From Branchiostoma floridae (taxonomy: Eukaryota; Chordata; Leptocardii; Amphioxiformes; Branchiostomatidae), in contig NC_049979.1 in NCBI RefSeq assembly GCF_000003815.2, forward strand, positions 31,743,013 through 31,803,012: DNA of 60,000 nucleotides, read 5' to 3'. The stretch's first letter is position 1; every line of letters begins with the position of its first letter. The notes under the pieces are model-generated. The model made no database searches, was not told the DNA's origin, and saw only the letters and a list, made by a program, of their open reading frames with translations. Below, one piece after another: positions 12,448 through 24,330 of this stretch. A program made the translations under genes and the position numbers.

Positions 12448-12638
12448 CTTTCTCCGTTCATGGTTCAGAATAATTTCGACTGCTTTTTGAGCAAACAGAT
12501 GGGTAGAGTATGTTCCATTCTGATCCAACACAGGCTTGTCTTGGTCTCGTAGATCCAGTCCATGAAACGCCGACGGATCTTTAGCGTAAAGATTTGGCCT
12601 CCTGTGGGTCCAATAGTCTTCACCACCGGTCAAGTAAC
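12448..12638 (-). pseudogene. Sulfatase exon, intact in itself
   Basis: It reads GYLTGGEDYWTHRRPNLYA, FHGLDLRDQDKP and YSTHLFAQKAVEIILNHE, ending RRK at donor AAG|GTACGC (12447-12446), phase 0, so it joins directly to PMFLYLPFQ of the next exon. This matches the ARSB order (GYLLGSEDYY, LDFRDG, YSTNIF, NHPPEKPLFLYL). The acceptor is probably CGAG at 12642-12639, leaving GGT split after its first base; its pyrimidine tract is weak. Confidence 0.85.
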
Positions 12639-13252
12639 CTCGTCAACACAAATTTTACATCGGTAATCAATGCAGAAATCCGTAGCAGCGTGTAACTAAA
12701 ATTACAGCGAAAGTAAGGTACTCCTGTAAAAGTGCAGCTTCTAAGACCATCTCTTGACCAGAAACTCTTGGGAACTCTCAAACCCAAGTATGAGGCTTTC
12801 ATGACATTTTTTTTTAAATCTGAGATCCGATTGTTGCTACAATGAGCCTTGATGTCTTGCCAACCAACTACTCGAGGGTACTATATATGCAAACCTTAAG
12901 AGAACGAACGCGATGACATTTCTTTATTACAATAACCATATTTGTTAATATTCTGATAAACGAGTAGTATATGACAAAAGTGAAATGGGTAAGACCGACT
13001 GACACAGAGCTAAAAAAAAAAACCCGAAAAGTATACAGCAGTACAAAGAATCGAAAACAAGGGTATAGGGATCATTCATAATGGAATGTTAGGAATCTGC
13101 CCTTGCCCACTCCACCCCACAAACTATGAAAAAAATCATTCCATCATTTCACGAAATTCACAAATAAAAATGGTTTGCATATGTACAATAATGATGGTTA
13201 TTGTGTTATTGTGTTGTATTCAAAATAATCCTTCTACGGTAGTTGTCGAGAG

Positions 13253-14101
13253 NNNNNNNNNNNNNNNNNNNNNNNNNNNNNNNNNNNNNNNNNNNNNNNN
13301 NNNNNNNNNNNNNNNNNNNNNNNNNNNNNNNNNNNNNNNNNNNNNNNNNNNNNNNNNNNNNNNNNNNNNNNNNNNNNNNNNNNNNNNNNNNNNNNNNNNN
13401 NNNNNNNNNNNNNNNNNNNNNNNNNNNNNNNNNNNNNNNNNNNNNNNNNNNNNNNNNNNNNNNNNNNNNNNNNNNNNNNNNNNNNNNNNNNNNNNNNNNN
13501 NNNNNNNNNNNNNNNNNNNNNNNNNNNNNNNNNNNNNNNNNNNNNNNNNNNNNNNNNNNNNNNNNNNNNNNNNNNNNNNNNNNNNNNNNNNNNNNNNNNN
13601 NNNNNNNNNNNNNNNNNNNNNNNNNNNNNNNNNNNNNNNNNNNNNNNNNNNNNNNNNNNNNNNNNNNNNNNNNNNNNNNNNNNNNNNNNNNNNNNNNNNN
13701 NNNNNNNNNNNNNNNNNNNNNNNNNNNNNNNNNNNNNNNNNNNNNNNNNNNNNNNNNNNNNNNNNNNNNNNNNNNNNNNNNNNNNNNNNNNNNNNNNNNN
13801 NNNNNNNNNNNNNNNNNNNNNNNNNNNNNNNNNNNNNNNNNNNNNNNNNNNNNNNNNNNNNNNNNNNNNNNNNNNNNNNNNNNNNNNNNNNNNNNNNNNN
13901 NNNNNNNNNNNNNNNNNNNNNNNNNNNNNNNNNNNNNNNNNNNNNNNNNNNNNNNNNNNNNNNNNNNNNNNNNNNNNNNNNNNNNNNNNNNNNNNNNNNN
14001 NNNNNNNNNNNNNNNNNNNNNNNNNNNNNNNNNNNNNNNNNNNNNNNNNNNNNNNNNNNNNNNNNNNNNNNNNNNNNNNNNNNNNNNNNNNNNNNNNNNN
14101 N
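13253..14101. other. Assembly gap (849 N)
   Basis: A run of unspecified bases. It lies between the sulfatase exons at 12448-12638 and 14102-14288, where the RRGFDTYFG-like residues would be expected, so part of an exon may be hidden. Reading frames spanning the Ns have no meaning. Confidence 0.99.
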
Positions 14102-14288
14102 TAGTGAATCACGACTATAAATCCGGTCGAGCATGTATTCTCTTTCTGAAAAATCCAAGATGCCATTTGCCCACAATGTAGGTGTTGTATCCATTTTCCT
14201 TCAATTTCATGGGTAGGGTGACTTCATCTAAAGGCAAGTCACGAGGGCGGTCACTAGTGATAACACTATGTTGCAACCCGTAATGGAT
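14102..14288 (-). pseudogene. Sulfatase exon with GKWHLG motif
   Basis: A strong acceptor (TTTTTTTCCAG, ends 14289) precedes [20 protein letters not shown] and [19 protein letters not shown]. The Lys and His of GKWHLG are active-site residues in the family. After FFRK the frame runs RIHARPDL then TAG; shifting by one base gives EYMLDR, closer to the family's RKE-type continuation, so a 1-nt indel just before the gap is likely. The preceding exon, which should hold the Cys-x-Pro-x-Arg motif, was not found up to 26 kb. Confidence 0.82.
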
Positions 14289-14845
14289 CTGGAAAAAAAG
14301 GAAACGGATGTGTCTTTTATATATCACCACGCTGAAATAATAAAACTAACATAACGAGAAGACAAAATACCAGAAATATATTTTCCATCAATGACAATAT
14401 TTTTTGCAGGTGTGTTATACTAGCCCTCTCCTAGGCATGTTTCAGGGCTTAGGTGGATAACAAAACACCCCACCAACTTTTAAACCTCCCGTTTAGGCAT
14501 GTGTTACCGTTTATGTTCGGTACAGAAAGTTTTTATACTTGATAAGTTTAAATTAAGCGTCCGTATGGTGATATTAGTTAGTTACAATGCATCAATATAC
14601 TATCAAGTTAATAATCCCACATTAAAATAATGCATCAACTATTCATAAATACTTACTTTATACATTGTATTTAGATTATAAGAAGAACGAAAATAATTTT
14701 CATGAGGATTAAGCCTCGTCTAAAACTTTGTCTGTTCTCTATGGCAAATTACAGTATATAACATAAACGCCGCAGTTTATGTTATTGCAGGTTAAACAAC
14801 ACCTCATTATGGATGATTTTAATCATGTTTTATTAGAATCAGACT
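14289..14845. other. Gene-free sequence
   Basis: AT-rich sequence with nothing recognisable. It would be sulfatase intron or 5' flank. Confidence 0.4.
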
Positions 14846-15080
14846 TTAGACGTAGAATCCTATGAAAGCAGCTCGAGTAACTCTGACAATGGCATTCGTC
14901 AAGTTTTGTGCTGCACCATCACGGCCGTGGCGGCCATGGTCGCCTTTGGGCGACAGGCAGTGGACAAGACCTAGACGGCAAGGAAGGGACTCCTGGACGT
15001 GGCATTGGCCTGGGGAGGGGATGGTTGTTCGAGCCGAGGCACCAATCACACTCGGGCTCCTAAAAAAGTCGGCATTATGA
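14846..15080 (-). other. Possible collagen-like exon fragment
   Basis: A GC-richer patch in AT-rich surroundings reads, on the minus strand, PKGDHGRHGRDGAAQ: four Gly-X-Y triplets, preceded by a Cys-rich stretch. It ends in TAA, and sequence upstream resembles a splice acceptor (TTAGATTCCAG, around 15085-15095). It could be an exon of a C1q- or collagen-domain protein or a fossil of one; too short to decide. Confidence 0.25.
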
Positions 15081-15604
15081 CACTGGAATCTAAAAAAAAA
15101 ATAAAAAGTATTTTCTAACCTCATTTGCATCGTCATCTGGGCTCCTAAGAGAACTTTGTACTGTTAATGGATATTTTGATGCTGTATAGAGCTTAAAATG
15201 AAAGAAAGTAAAGGGATCTACTTTTTATTGAATTTTATTTTTACTTTATGATCAAAATAATACGTGAAAATAATTGAAGGCCTGCTTTACTAACTTTAAG
15301 AACGGTCAAGAACAGTTCCTTTGGTGCTGTCTTACGGTCTCATTCATGTATTAATTAATCTTGGCACTAAAAGACTTCCGAGCAAAAAACAAAGAACAAA
15401 GAACTACTATATAAACAAAGAACTACTATATATGTGGTCATTGCACGTTTTCTCATGATATCGGATAGATTGACGTGGCCATAAGAAGACGTATTTTTTC
15501 AGTAATTTTATGAAAGTAAACAAAAATAAGACATCACCGTGGAAACTGGTTTATATATAAGTGGTATTTTTAAACGACCATTTGGAGCATTGACTTTGAT
15601 ATTC

Positions 15605-16506
15605 TTAACCCTATCCAGACTGGGCTTTTTGGGCCATCGCTGGGCGGGGGGGGGGCGGATGTTGTCGCAAAGATTGGTACAATTATATGGAAATTATAAA
15701 GAATGTTTGTGTTCAGTCCCTCTGGGGTCAAGAAAAAATTTGCAGTTTTTAAAACAAACTTTGGAGGCTAACTCCTTAACCACTTATAGTATGGCTACTA
15801 TACTTTTTAGACGATAATAAGAATGTAAACCTAAATCCTAACAAAAATTTCTGTGTCATTAACATGTAATGTGGCGAAATTATGACGTCATTTACCTAAT
15901 CAGGGCGGCCATCTTAGATTTTGAACAATGACGTCATGAAATTAGCATGAATTATAAATTTCAGTCATGAAAATTACATTGGATTTCATACAACTTAATT
16001 GTTGTCAGAAAACGGGTGTAGTTTACCAAGAAAACCTTGTTTAAATTGAAATTGTCAAATTTTTGCAAAATATACTTGTTAGAATATGGTTGCCATGGCA
16101 ACCCCCCAAAATGATAAACGTATTTTATTGACCAAAAATTTTTGCGAACAATATTTTGTGATAAATTATCAAGTTTCGTAGCTTTAGCTCTAGCCGTTCA
16201 TGAGTTATGCGACATAAATGTTCCTGAGGGCCTCAAAATTCCCCCATTTGGTTGGAATACTTTTAGTGCAAAACGTGGTCCTTCTGAACTTTTGCATAAA
16301 TTATGATAATGAGTTGGAGTTAGCAACATCTTAACATCTTAAAATCTTCCTCTTACATTGACGAAGCCATGTATATACAATGATTGCCGATAAGAAATGG
16401 TACTGAGATTACAAAACAAAACAGATAAACAAAACATTTTGGGGTACGTTTGGACCCCACTCGGCCATTTAAGTCGCAAAAAAAAGGTCGGGTGCTTGAA
16501 GGTTAA
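15605..16506. mobile_element. TTAA element with B-type left and A-type right terminus
   Basis: The left end is TTAACCCTATCCAGACTGGG with a G-run (family B); from about 15667 the sequence follows family A (GTACAATTATATGGAAATTA, then the right end GGGGTACGTTTGGACCCC at 16441-16458 and TCGGGTGCTTGAAGGTTAA). It contains TGACGTCA sites near 15881 and 15929 and an exact X-box at 16089-16102. TTAA occurs at both edges (15605-15608, 16503-16506). Confidence 0.6.
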
Positions 16507-18961
16507 AAGTGAACAATAAAGGTTTCTTTATTATTATGAAAATTAGTTTAAGAAGAATTCTCATTCAATCGAAAATTAATTTGTTTATTCTAGTCACCTT
16601 TAACATGTAAAAAAAAAGTGCCGAGGTGCGATGCAAACATCTGATGTATAAATATCTACCTGATACCTGCCGGTCATCAGTTGACATCTTGAAGGACTAC
16701 ATATTGGTTGAACATAGTAGTTTTCTAGTTTTACTCCCTCAGATGCAAGCCTATAAAAAGAGGGAATATGCGTTAATTGTGATAAACCAAAATGTCATTG
16801 AGGATATAATTACCCATTAAAGAAATGTTTTAAATGCTGTTGTATTATATCAGGTAAAAGGCAAACATTTATTAACATATCTTTTGAAGCGAACTTTTCT
16901 GTTAAAAATATTACATAAATTATAATGGAAAATATGCGTTTTTCATTAATTATACAAATTTGTAAACATGTATATCATTGTATGCATCTTTGCATAAGCT
17001 AACGACATGCTTAAAATGATCAGCCGTTCATTTCTCTTGATATCCTGTTTAGAATGTTTTAAGTTTCAAAATTATAGAAGTTTGGGGCTCAAAGCTAGAG
17101 TCGATTCCGAGTCACCGAGAGGGTTTTGAAATATTATTTGTAAGAAGTTTAAACTATTCTTATTAGAATAATATTTCAGTCGCTTAAGTTCTAACTTGTT
17201 CAAACACTAGGAAAAATATGTTGTAAACATGTGTGAGAAAGTAATTGTTCAAATATCTTTTTATTTAGAACAATTTAGAAACATCTATATGTTTTTGTCA
17301 TTGTAGGAACACATTCCAATGAGTTCCAACAATTTGTGTCATTGTAAGTGTGGCAGATTTAAGCAGATTGTAACATTGTTGTTTTCCTGGTTATGTTGAT
17401 ATGTTTTATTATGCTTTTGTTGTGTTTCTGGGATGCAGCTTATTATCATAGAAGTGTGAAGTCTGGCAATCTTCAAAAGCACTGTCGCCTTACTGGCAGC
17501 AAGAAAATAGTTAGCATCATCGTGATCACTGTGGATGCAAATCATATTCTTTGATCAATCAATACATCAAAGGGAAACCATGTAGGTGATACGTTACGTA
17601 GAAGTGTTAGACCCACTTCCCTACTGTAAAACTGTATGGATAGGTGTCTGTGATTTTGAAATAATAGAAGCCAGGAGTTGGAAGTTCGGAACACAGTTGG
17701 ACAAAGGCTTGAGCCAGAGAACAGAGAGAAGGTCCCGACCAACAGCTCCCGTGCGTGTCTTACGGTATGACTGTGGCCTGTGTGTGCTTTCTTAGTCCTG
17801 TAGTTTAAACGTCCCTTGTGCAGCATTCAAAGAACCTGGGGCCACAACACCGGTCCCACTTACATTATTTTCCCTCCATAAAAAACTTTAATTACCCCCA
17901 TAAACCAAGCTGCTAAGCGGGGTCTTTTGTTTGGGTCTTGTATTTTTAGATTTTCGTTAGTAGACAAGGTGAATCTTTTATGAGGAGCTGTGAGGCTGAC
18001 AGAATTTCTTGTACTTGGCAGGGATGTGTGAATTACCCTCTTCCCAGCCCACTGACCCAGTTTCATCATGTTGTTTCAATGTTTGAACAAGTGATCACAT
18101 GTGATCACAAATGATGAATCTATGTTGGATTTGTTTAGAGACTAACAGAAATAATATGTTTGAATATCATAGAAAATAATAAGAACATCACAATGATGTT
18201 ATCAACAGTTCTAACCGACTATTTGTTTGAACCTCGAATTGTGGGTTTTACCAGAGAATTACAAGGTATGCTAAAATGTAAGAGTAGGTGCAGATAACAA
18301 CATGAAAATGTTTGTTACGACTTGTGTTGCTAATAGCAACATCAAAAACGTCATAAATTACATCATAAAATGATACCATGTATATTTAAGATACCAGTTG
18401 GGCTCCGCCATCTTACCTTGAATAAAAAAAATACATGTATTGCAATAAATAATCGCAAAAGACAATGACAGCAGAAAAAATACATGTAGTGCAATAAATA
18501 ATCGCAAAAGATAATGAAAACAGACTAAAAAAATTCATTTGAGCATTTTGTTGAAAAAAGATAATATGGATGACAATATAGAAGATAACTGGCCCTACGG
18601 CCGCCGGCAAAACAAAACTGGTTTAAAGAGTAATTCCAATACTTGTTAAACTAAGTCTATATTAGCCTGCCTCCATCGATTTTAACACCATGGTGATTAA
18701 GACCAGACTGAGGGCTAGTAGTTTACGTTAGTTGAAATTATTGGGCGATTTTATAGTACAAGTTTGGTCTTTTAACATGAATTTGAAAAAAAAATGTACT
18801 CTTCCAGGGCACACCATGGGAAATAGGGAAGAGACCTTCCGAAAAACACCTTCACTCAAAGTATTGGCTTTTGTATAAATCAACTCTATTCAAAATTAGA
18901 AAAAAATGTCCCCTTGTATGAATGAAATTACAAAGTCTGAATCAAAATGGCAAACATGATC
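16507..18961. other. Gene-free stretch with repeat scraps
   Basis: Only short open frames. Sequence at about 18280-18380 (GTTTGTTACGACTTGTGTTG and following) is a reverse-orientation scrap of family B; the same segment occurs near 6500. A near-perfect direct repeat (AAAATACATGTA..GCAATAAATAATCGCAAAAG) lies at 18427-18512. No tRNA- or rRNA-like structure was recognised. Confidence 0.4.
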
Positions 18962-19768
18962 TTAACCCTACTAAGACCGGGGGCTTTTGAGGCCTGCGCT
19001 AACTTTGATTTCCTATAACGCCAGATCAGCTTACGCTAGAGGCAACCGTTTGTTGACAGGCAGTTTTGCCCCAAATCACTATTTTTGGTTGTAACAATGC
19101 ATTTTCCACATTTATTTGCTATATTACTGCTATTTTGTTAGATAAATAAAATTTTATATCATACACAATATCTTTCATAATTATATATGCTTAAATTATG
19201 CTTATTTGATGACGTCATCAGCCCAAAATCCAAGATGGTGGACCGTATAGCCAGATCAAGAATAACAAGCTAATTATCCATTAAAATTTGTAACTACCTG
19301 GTATTTTTCCATCAAAAACCATCTAATTGATTGAATTTAGTCTATTTCCATTGCCCGTTGTGATTATTTGTTGCAAAATAAGGATTTTTTTAAAAATTCA
19401 AGGTGGTAGATATAATATGGCAGAGCCTAAGTCGTATCTTAGATGTGCATGACGTCACTTTATGACGTCATTTTGACATCATTTATGTTGCTTTTGGCAA
19501 CGCAAGTCGTAACAAACATTATTATTCTGTTATCTGCACTTGTTACATTTTTGTAGCATAACTTGATGTTTTCTGGGAATACCCTTTTGTATGGGTCCGG
19601 CCAACATAATCAAATTGGTGACAGCATAATTACGTCATCTTACGTCAGCGTAACGTCAAAAGTCCAATACTTGACACATATTATGTCGACATCATGTCCA
19701 AAAAATTTGGTGGCCCTTCGGCACGTCGTGTTAGAGTTAAAGGACTTAAAAGTGGAGGGCCTCAAAAG
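18962..19768. mobile_element. Family B TTAA element, right end lost
   Basis: TTAACCCTACTAAGACCGGG begins the copy; CAAGATGGTGGACC (19231 region), TGATGACGTCATCA (about 19208) and clustered TGACGTCA at 19448-19480 follow the same order as in the complete copy at 47040-47996. It stops near GTGGAGGGCCTCAAAAG without the closing TTAA. Confidence 0.65.
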
Positions 19769-21149
19769 AAAATCAGTTACAAAAATGTAAGAAATGGATT
19801 AAATACAATATTTTTTTGTCGAGGGACAACTTTGTTGATGACAATTACCTAATACTTCAGTAAAAAATAATTAAAAAAAAATATTACAGAATGCATAGCG
19901 CTGGGGTCCGTGCAGACCCCAGGTGTACTGTTTCATTATGAACATCTTTGCATGCATATCCGTCTTGAAACTTTTTACGATGTCCATATAATTCCAAGCC
20001 TAGCATCCGAGGGCCCAGACATACGTTGCTTCTTCCCGAGCACAAGAGCTACCAAACGCTTAACATCATTACCTTAGCTTGCTTAATCCACGAGATATTA
20101 TAACATGCTGCAATTTCAAGGAAAGTCGTTAAATGACCCAAACATAATTATACCAAGCTTCCGTTACACATTGCTAATACACAAGTACCAAACTGAACGT
20201 TTTTTACATATTAGACAGATAGACAGACACACATACACTCACACACACCCGCTTGTCTTTCCATTACATACCTGTCAAAATCTACTCTCTAAGCTAAATC
20301 ACCTTATAAAATACGATGTACTCCATTGATTAGTAACGTTAGGGACATAATGAGATCGCCACAATAATATGAGGAGAAATGTTGAAGTCGCCAGAAACCC
20401 TGCTCGTCGATGGCACCAAACGAGTCGTAACAAATGCCTGCACTTAAAAAATCACTTGGTTCCATTTTAAGTATATTGAATCTCCGTGCAGATTTAAACG
20501 TTCATAACTTAAGAGACAATTTCGAGATTGCACAAAGTTCTCCTCTAAAATAATGTCAAACATTTAACAAAAGCTGTGGCTTTTATTATTCACAAAAAAT
20601 CAAATAATGAAAGGTTGTCTTTACCATGTGATAAAGGAAACACGTTAGACCGGTTTTTAAGTATTGTATATGCGCATGTTTGGATAGTAAAGGGCTTGGG
20701 CTGGTGAACTGTACCTCATGACGCATTTTACCCCAGCCTGGAACAAAGAGATTCAACGTTTATTTCCATATTGTACTACATGAGGTAAGTGCTAGAATAT
20801 TAGGTAAATTGTAGATATTTTCACAATAACATTACTATTTGACACACGTTGAAACCGCGCTTAACAGCACAAGCAATATCTAAATTTCTTTCCCCTGATT
20901 TTTAACGATGTGGGTTATACTGCAAAGTACTTCTACATAAATTGACACAATGTATCAATTTGATCTAAAAGGTATCCGAGGAAAATACTCGGAAAAAAAA
21001 TCGAGCTTATATTTCTTAACTTGTAGTACTATCATAATTACCTGAATATATTGTTTTCATGGGTGACTGCATTTTGGGACTTTTTCATATTCATTTTTCT
21101 GACTTAAAGAACTATTTACTGCGTACATAAATATTTCGGGTTTATTACA
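19769..21149. other. Gene-free stretch
   Basis: Contains one isolated family A/C palindrome, GGGGTCCGTGCAGACCCC (19903-19920), otherwise unassigned AT-rich sequence and a short ACAC-rich patch near 20220-20250. Confidence 0.4.
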
Positions 21150-21396
21150 TATTTGTTTGTTTCTTTCTTTATTGACGATGAGACAAGTCATTACAAGGGT
21201 CTGCCTAGGCAGCTTTGGGCTTGTAGCGGCAGAACCTACAAAAATGCGGACGAACATACAAAGAATTCTTACAATATAATACAATAAAATAATCAATAAT
21301 TAAAAGGTGTCATGCAACTATACGATATAACAATAGCTTACTTAAAAGATTGGGGTAGGTGGAAGGTCAGTATGCTATCATACAACGAGTTTAATA

Positions 21397-22250
21397 TTAA
21401 AATCCTGACAGAAGGTGGCTTCTGCAACGAGCTTTGAACTGTGGGAAAGTGGTGTAGTCGGTGATGTGGTTTGGTAGGTTGTTCCACAGTCTGGAGGTGT
21501 ATGGAATGAAACTGTTGTTGTATGTTGTAGTTCTGCAGCGAGGGATATGGAGGTGTGAAGAGTTTCGCAGACGAAGCTGGGTTTGGGTTTGTCTTGTTTG
21601 AGGGATGAGTGGTTGGAGGTGAGGTGGTACAGTGCCAGTGACAAGTTTGTACATGATGACTAGACGGTGGTAGTCTCGCCTAGTTGAGAGCCTGTCCCAT
21701 CCGAGCTCTTGAAGCGCGTCCGAGTAGGGTGTCCTTGGCGCTGCACCTGTAACTAGGCGGCCTGCATGGTACTGTACGCGCTCTAGTACTTTGGAGGCGG
21801 CTACACTCAGGTTGGTGAAGAGGATGGACTGATGGAGGCATATTCCAGCCTAGGTCGCACAAGGGGAAGGTAAGCCAGTTCCAGTGCTTCCTTGGACAAC
21901 TTGCCTCGCAACCTCCAGAGGTATCCAAGTACCTTTCTGGCCTTACTGGAAGTATTCTGTGCGTGCTCATTCCAGCCCAAAGCCTGGTGTAAGGTGACAC
22001 CAAGATGCGAGTAGAAGGGGACCTGTTCGATGAGCTGGCCTGAGATGTATATAGGAGGAAGTACTACTCTGCTTCGTGCAGACTTGATGCAAATAACCTT
22101 GCACTTCCCTGGATGCAGTTCTAGACCCCAGACATCAAACCAGTCAGAAACAAGCTGTAAGTCGGAGTTTGTGGTGCTGGCTACCTGCTCGGCCGTCGGT
22201 CCCGAGTTTGACAGAGACGTATCATCAGCAAAACTGTTAATGTCCGATGT
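21397..22250 (-). pseudogene. LINE ORF2, RT palm end, thumb and C-terminus
   Basis: It continues the RT frame after an in-frame TGA at 22251-22253 with TSDINSFADDTSLSNSG, which holds the catalytic F-A-D-D box, then ELHPGKCKVICI, LGVTLHQALGWNEH and the terminal YTSRLWNNLPNHITD and FKARCRSHLL. That ending is standard for CR1/L2-like ORF2 proteins. Small frame shifts occur along the way. Confidence 0.85.
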
Positions 22251-23456
22251 TCAAGGTAAGTCCTTGATGTCGTTTATGTAGACTAAGAATAACAGCGGGC
22301 CGAGGATACTGCCCTGTGGGACGCCCGCGTACGTGTACCGCCATGACGACGTAGCACCATTAATGACCACACGCTGCTGGCGGCCTGTGAGGTAGTGATT
22401 AAACCAGCCGATGAGTGGTCCACTAACTCCGTAACGCGATAGCTTGTAGGTTAATCCATCGTGCCACACAGTATCGAACGCTCTACGGACGTCCAGAAAG
22501 ACGGCGGCCGTACAGGAGACATTCGAGTCACCAATGGACTTGGCCCAGTCGTCAACCAATCGCAGGAGTTGTAAGACTGTCCCATCCCCCTTTTTGAAAC
22601 CAGACTGGTTGACGTTTAACAGATTGCTGACAGTAAGGTAAGTGTACAGGCGGTTGTGGACGACTCTCTCCAACACTTTGGCCACGGTAGGCAAAAGTGC
22701 GATCGGTCTGTAGTTTGACGGATCAGTCCGGTCACCCTTTTTGTATATTGCCGACACGTTTGACTGCTTCCAGTCTTTTGATATTTGTCCTGTAGCGAGT
22801 GACAAGTTGAAAAGCTGACAAAGGGAGGCGCTGATGGCTGGTGCTCCCTCCTTAAGGAGTCGGCTGGGTATTCCATCGGGGCCTGAAGCCTTGTTAGGAT
22901 GTAATCCTTGCAGCACACCCAGGACTTCTTCCTCTGAGACGTGAATTGTAGAGAGTACTTTGTCAGTGAACTTAGGGAGCCCGCTTGTAAAGTTTGGATG
23001 CGTAGCTTCCTTAGTGACTCTGACAAAGACGCCATTAAGGGTTTCTGCCTTACCTTTGTCTTTGTCCAGGATGATGCCATTTACGGAGAGTGCAGGAATG
23101 GCGGATTTACTCTTCCCTGTTGCTTGTTTGAGTACAGACCAGAAGGCTCGGGCGCCTTCAGCAGTTTTCAGTCTGTCACTAACAGTAGAGTAGTACTTAA
23201 CCTCCGCTCGGCGTAGGTCTTTCGTTAGGCGGTTCTTGGTTTGAGTGTAGTTTCTCCAGTTCTATGGTGTTGGGGAGCACTTGAAGGTGTTGTAGAGTTC
23301 CGTTTTTTGACTGATTGCCTCCAGTAGTTCGGTCGTAATCCAAGGCTTTCGTGCAGTTACCACCTTTTTTGTTTTGTTTGGGACAATGTTTTTGGCAATG
23401 TTTAAGAACTTAACCTTCCAGCTATTCCATTTCTCGTCAATTGTAGGACCACACAT
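22251..23456 (-). pseudogene. LINE ORF2, linker and reverse transcriptase core
   Basis: Reads NPNKASGPDG-type sequence (LHPNKASGPDGIPSRLLKEG), SNYRPIALLPTVAKVLERVV, FLDVRRAFDTVWHDGL (the first catalytic Asp) and AGVPQGSILGPLLFLVYIND. Upstream the same frame carries FWSVLKQATGKSKS and ARKPWITTELLEAI. One in-frame TAG (23262-23264) and one TGA (22251-22253) interrupt it. Confidence 0.9.
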
Positions 23457-23460
23457 ACAA

Positions 23461-24250
23461 TTATTCCAGTTGACCTAGTTCAGCCCTAAACCTATCAAAG
23501 TCTGCACGATTGTAGTACCATACATGCTTCTTGATGTGCTTTGTTGAAACAGAAATGCCCAGCTTACATATAACAGTAGCATGATCGGAATTTCCTACAG
23601 GTGCTAGAGTAAACATTTCATTGATTCTGGATGGGTCAGACAGTATGATCAAGTCCAGGGTACTTTGCCGCGTCAGAGTGGAGCGGGTTGGCTGGTGTTG
23701 GGACTGGTGCAGACCGTATCTTTCGATGATGTCCGCCAGCTGTAGTGCGTGGTTGTCCGTGGACGAGTCCCCCCACTCGGTGTGGTGGCAGTTGAAGTCC
23801 CCAGTAATGACTTCAATCCTTTCTCGGAAGCAGCTTTGGAGAGGCTGTTTTCCAGCTGATCGTAAAAAGAGTCTGGTGCAGAGGGTGGTCTGTATACGCA
23901 TGACACTAGGATTTTCTGTCCAGCCACGCGAATCTCAATCCATAAGTCCTCCCAAGTGTTGTCGCAGGATTCCAAGTCTGATCTTCGTCTACTTGTGAGT
24001 GTGTCACTAACGAGGAGGGCGACCCCTCCACCAGTCCTACCCAGTCTGTCCTTTCTATGCACTATGTTATATCCAGGGATGCTGATGTCATTTGAAAGAA
24101 TGTTTTCATTAAACCAAGTTTCAGTGAAACCCATCACAGAAATGTTGTTGGTTCGGAGATGGCTTTCAAGTTCTGTGATTTTCTGGTGACCAGTCTCAGT
24201 AAAAGGATTCAAGCTTCTAACATTCGTAGTTGCTATGGTAAACATGATGA
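23461..24250 (-). pseudogene. LINE ORF2, AP-type endonuclease
   Basis: An exonuclease-endonuclease-phosphatase domain: TTNVRSLNP, FTETWFNEN, GGGVALLVSD, SCVYRPPSAPDSF, TGDFNCHHTEWGDS, STLDLIILSD and GNSDHATVICKL. The last two hold the conserved D..D and S-D-H elements. The domain is split between two frames around 23820, and another 1-nt shift separates it from the linker at 23458. This domain nicks target DNA for target-primed reverse transcription. Confidence 0.88.
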
Positions 24251-24330
24251 ATGTAGTAAAATATAGTATCACATGTGGAAACATATTGCAGGTACCAGTA
24301 GATTGTGAGATTACAATTGGTAGGTCTAGG

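Larger units (their letters stand above)
3085..14288 (-). pseudogene. Arylsulfatase B/I/J-like gene, apparently inactivated
   Basis: Six exon-like segments on the minus strand read, in order, as residues of a lysosomal or secreted N-acetylgalactosamine-4-sulfatase-type enzyme, from GKWHLG to the family's FGPW-type C-terminus. In the family such enzymes remove 4-O-sulfate from GalNAc in dermatan and chondroitin sulfate. Conserved pieces include [60 protein letters not shown] and LWLF-type ends. Defects seen: a TAG in the last exon, a 5-nt-type frame break in the penultimate exon, a 23-bp duplication with a stop in the fourth exon, Q at the position of a conserved active-site K, and no recognisable exon with the Cys-x-Pro-x-Arg formylglycine motif upstream of 14288. 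The N gap could hide missing sequence and some lesions could be assembly errors, but several independent ones favour a pseudogene. Confidence 0.82.
21150..24330 (-). mobile_element. CR1/L2-like non-LTR retrotransposon, degenerate
   Basis: The minus strand encodes, in order, an endonuclease, a linker, a reverse transcriptase and a C-terminal domain, followed by a short 3' region ending CAATAAAGAAAGAAAC, the kind of tail seen in Jockey-superfamily LINEs. An ORF1 is not visible, so the copy is probably 5' truncated. Frames are broken by several stops and shifts, so it is not active. Confidence 0.85.

Noticed and set aside
13086-14194. Open reading frames of more than 300 codons on both strands
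   Set aside because: They consist almost entirely of undetermined bases in the assembly gap.
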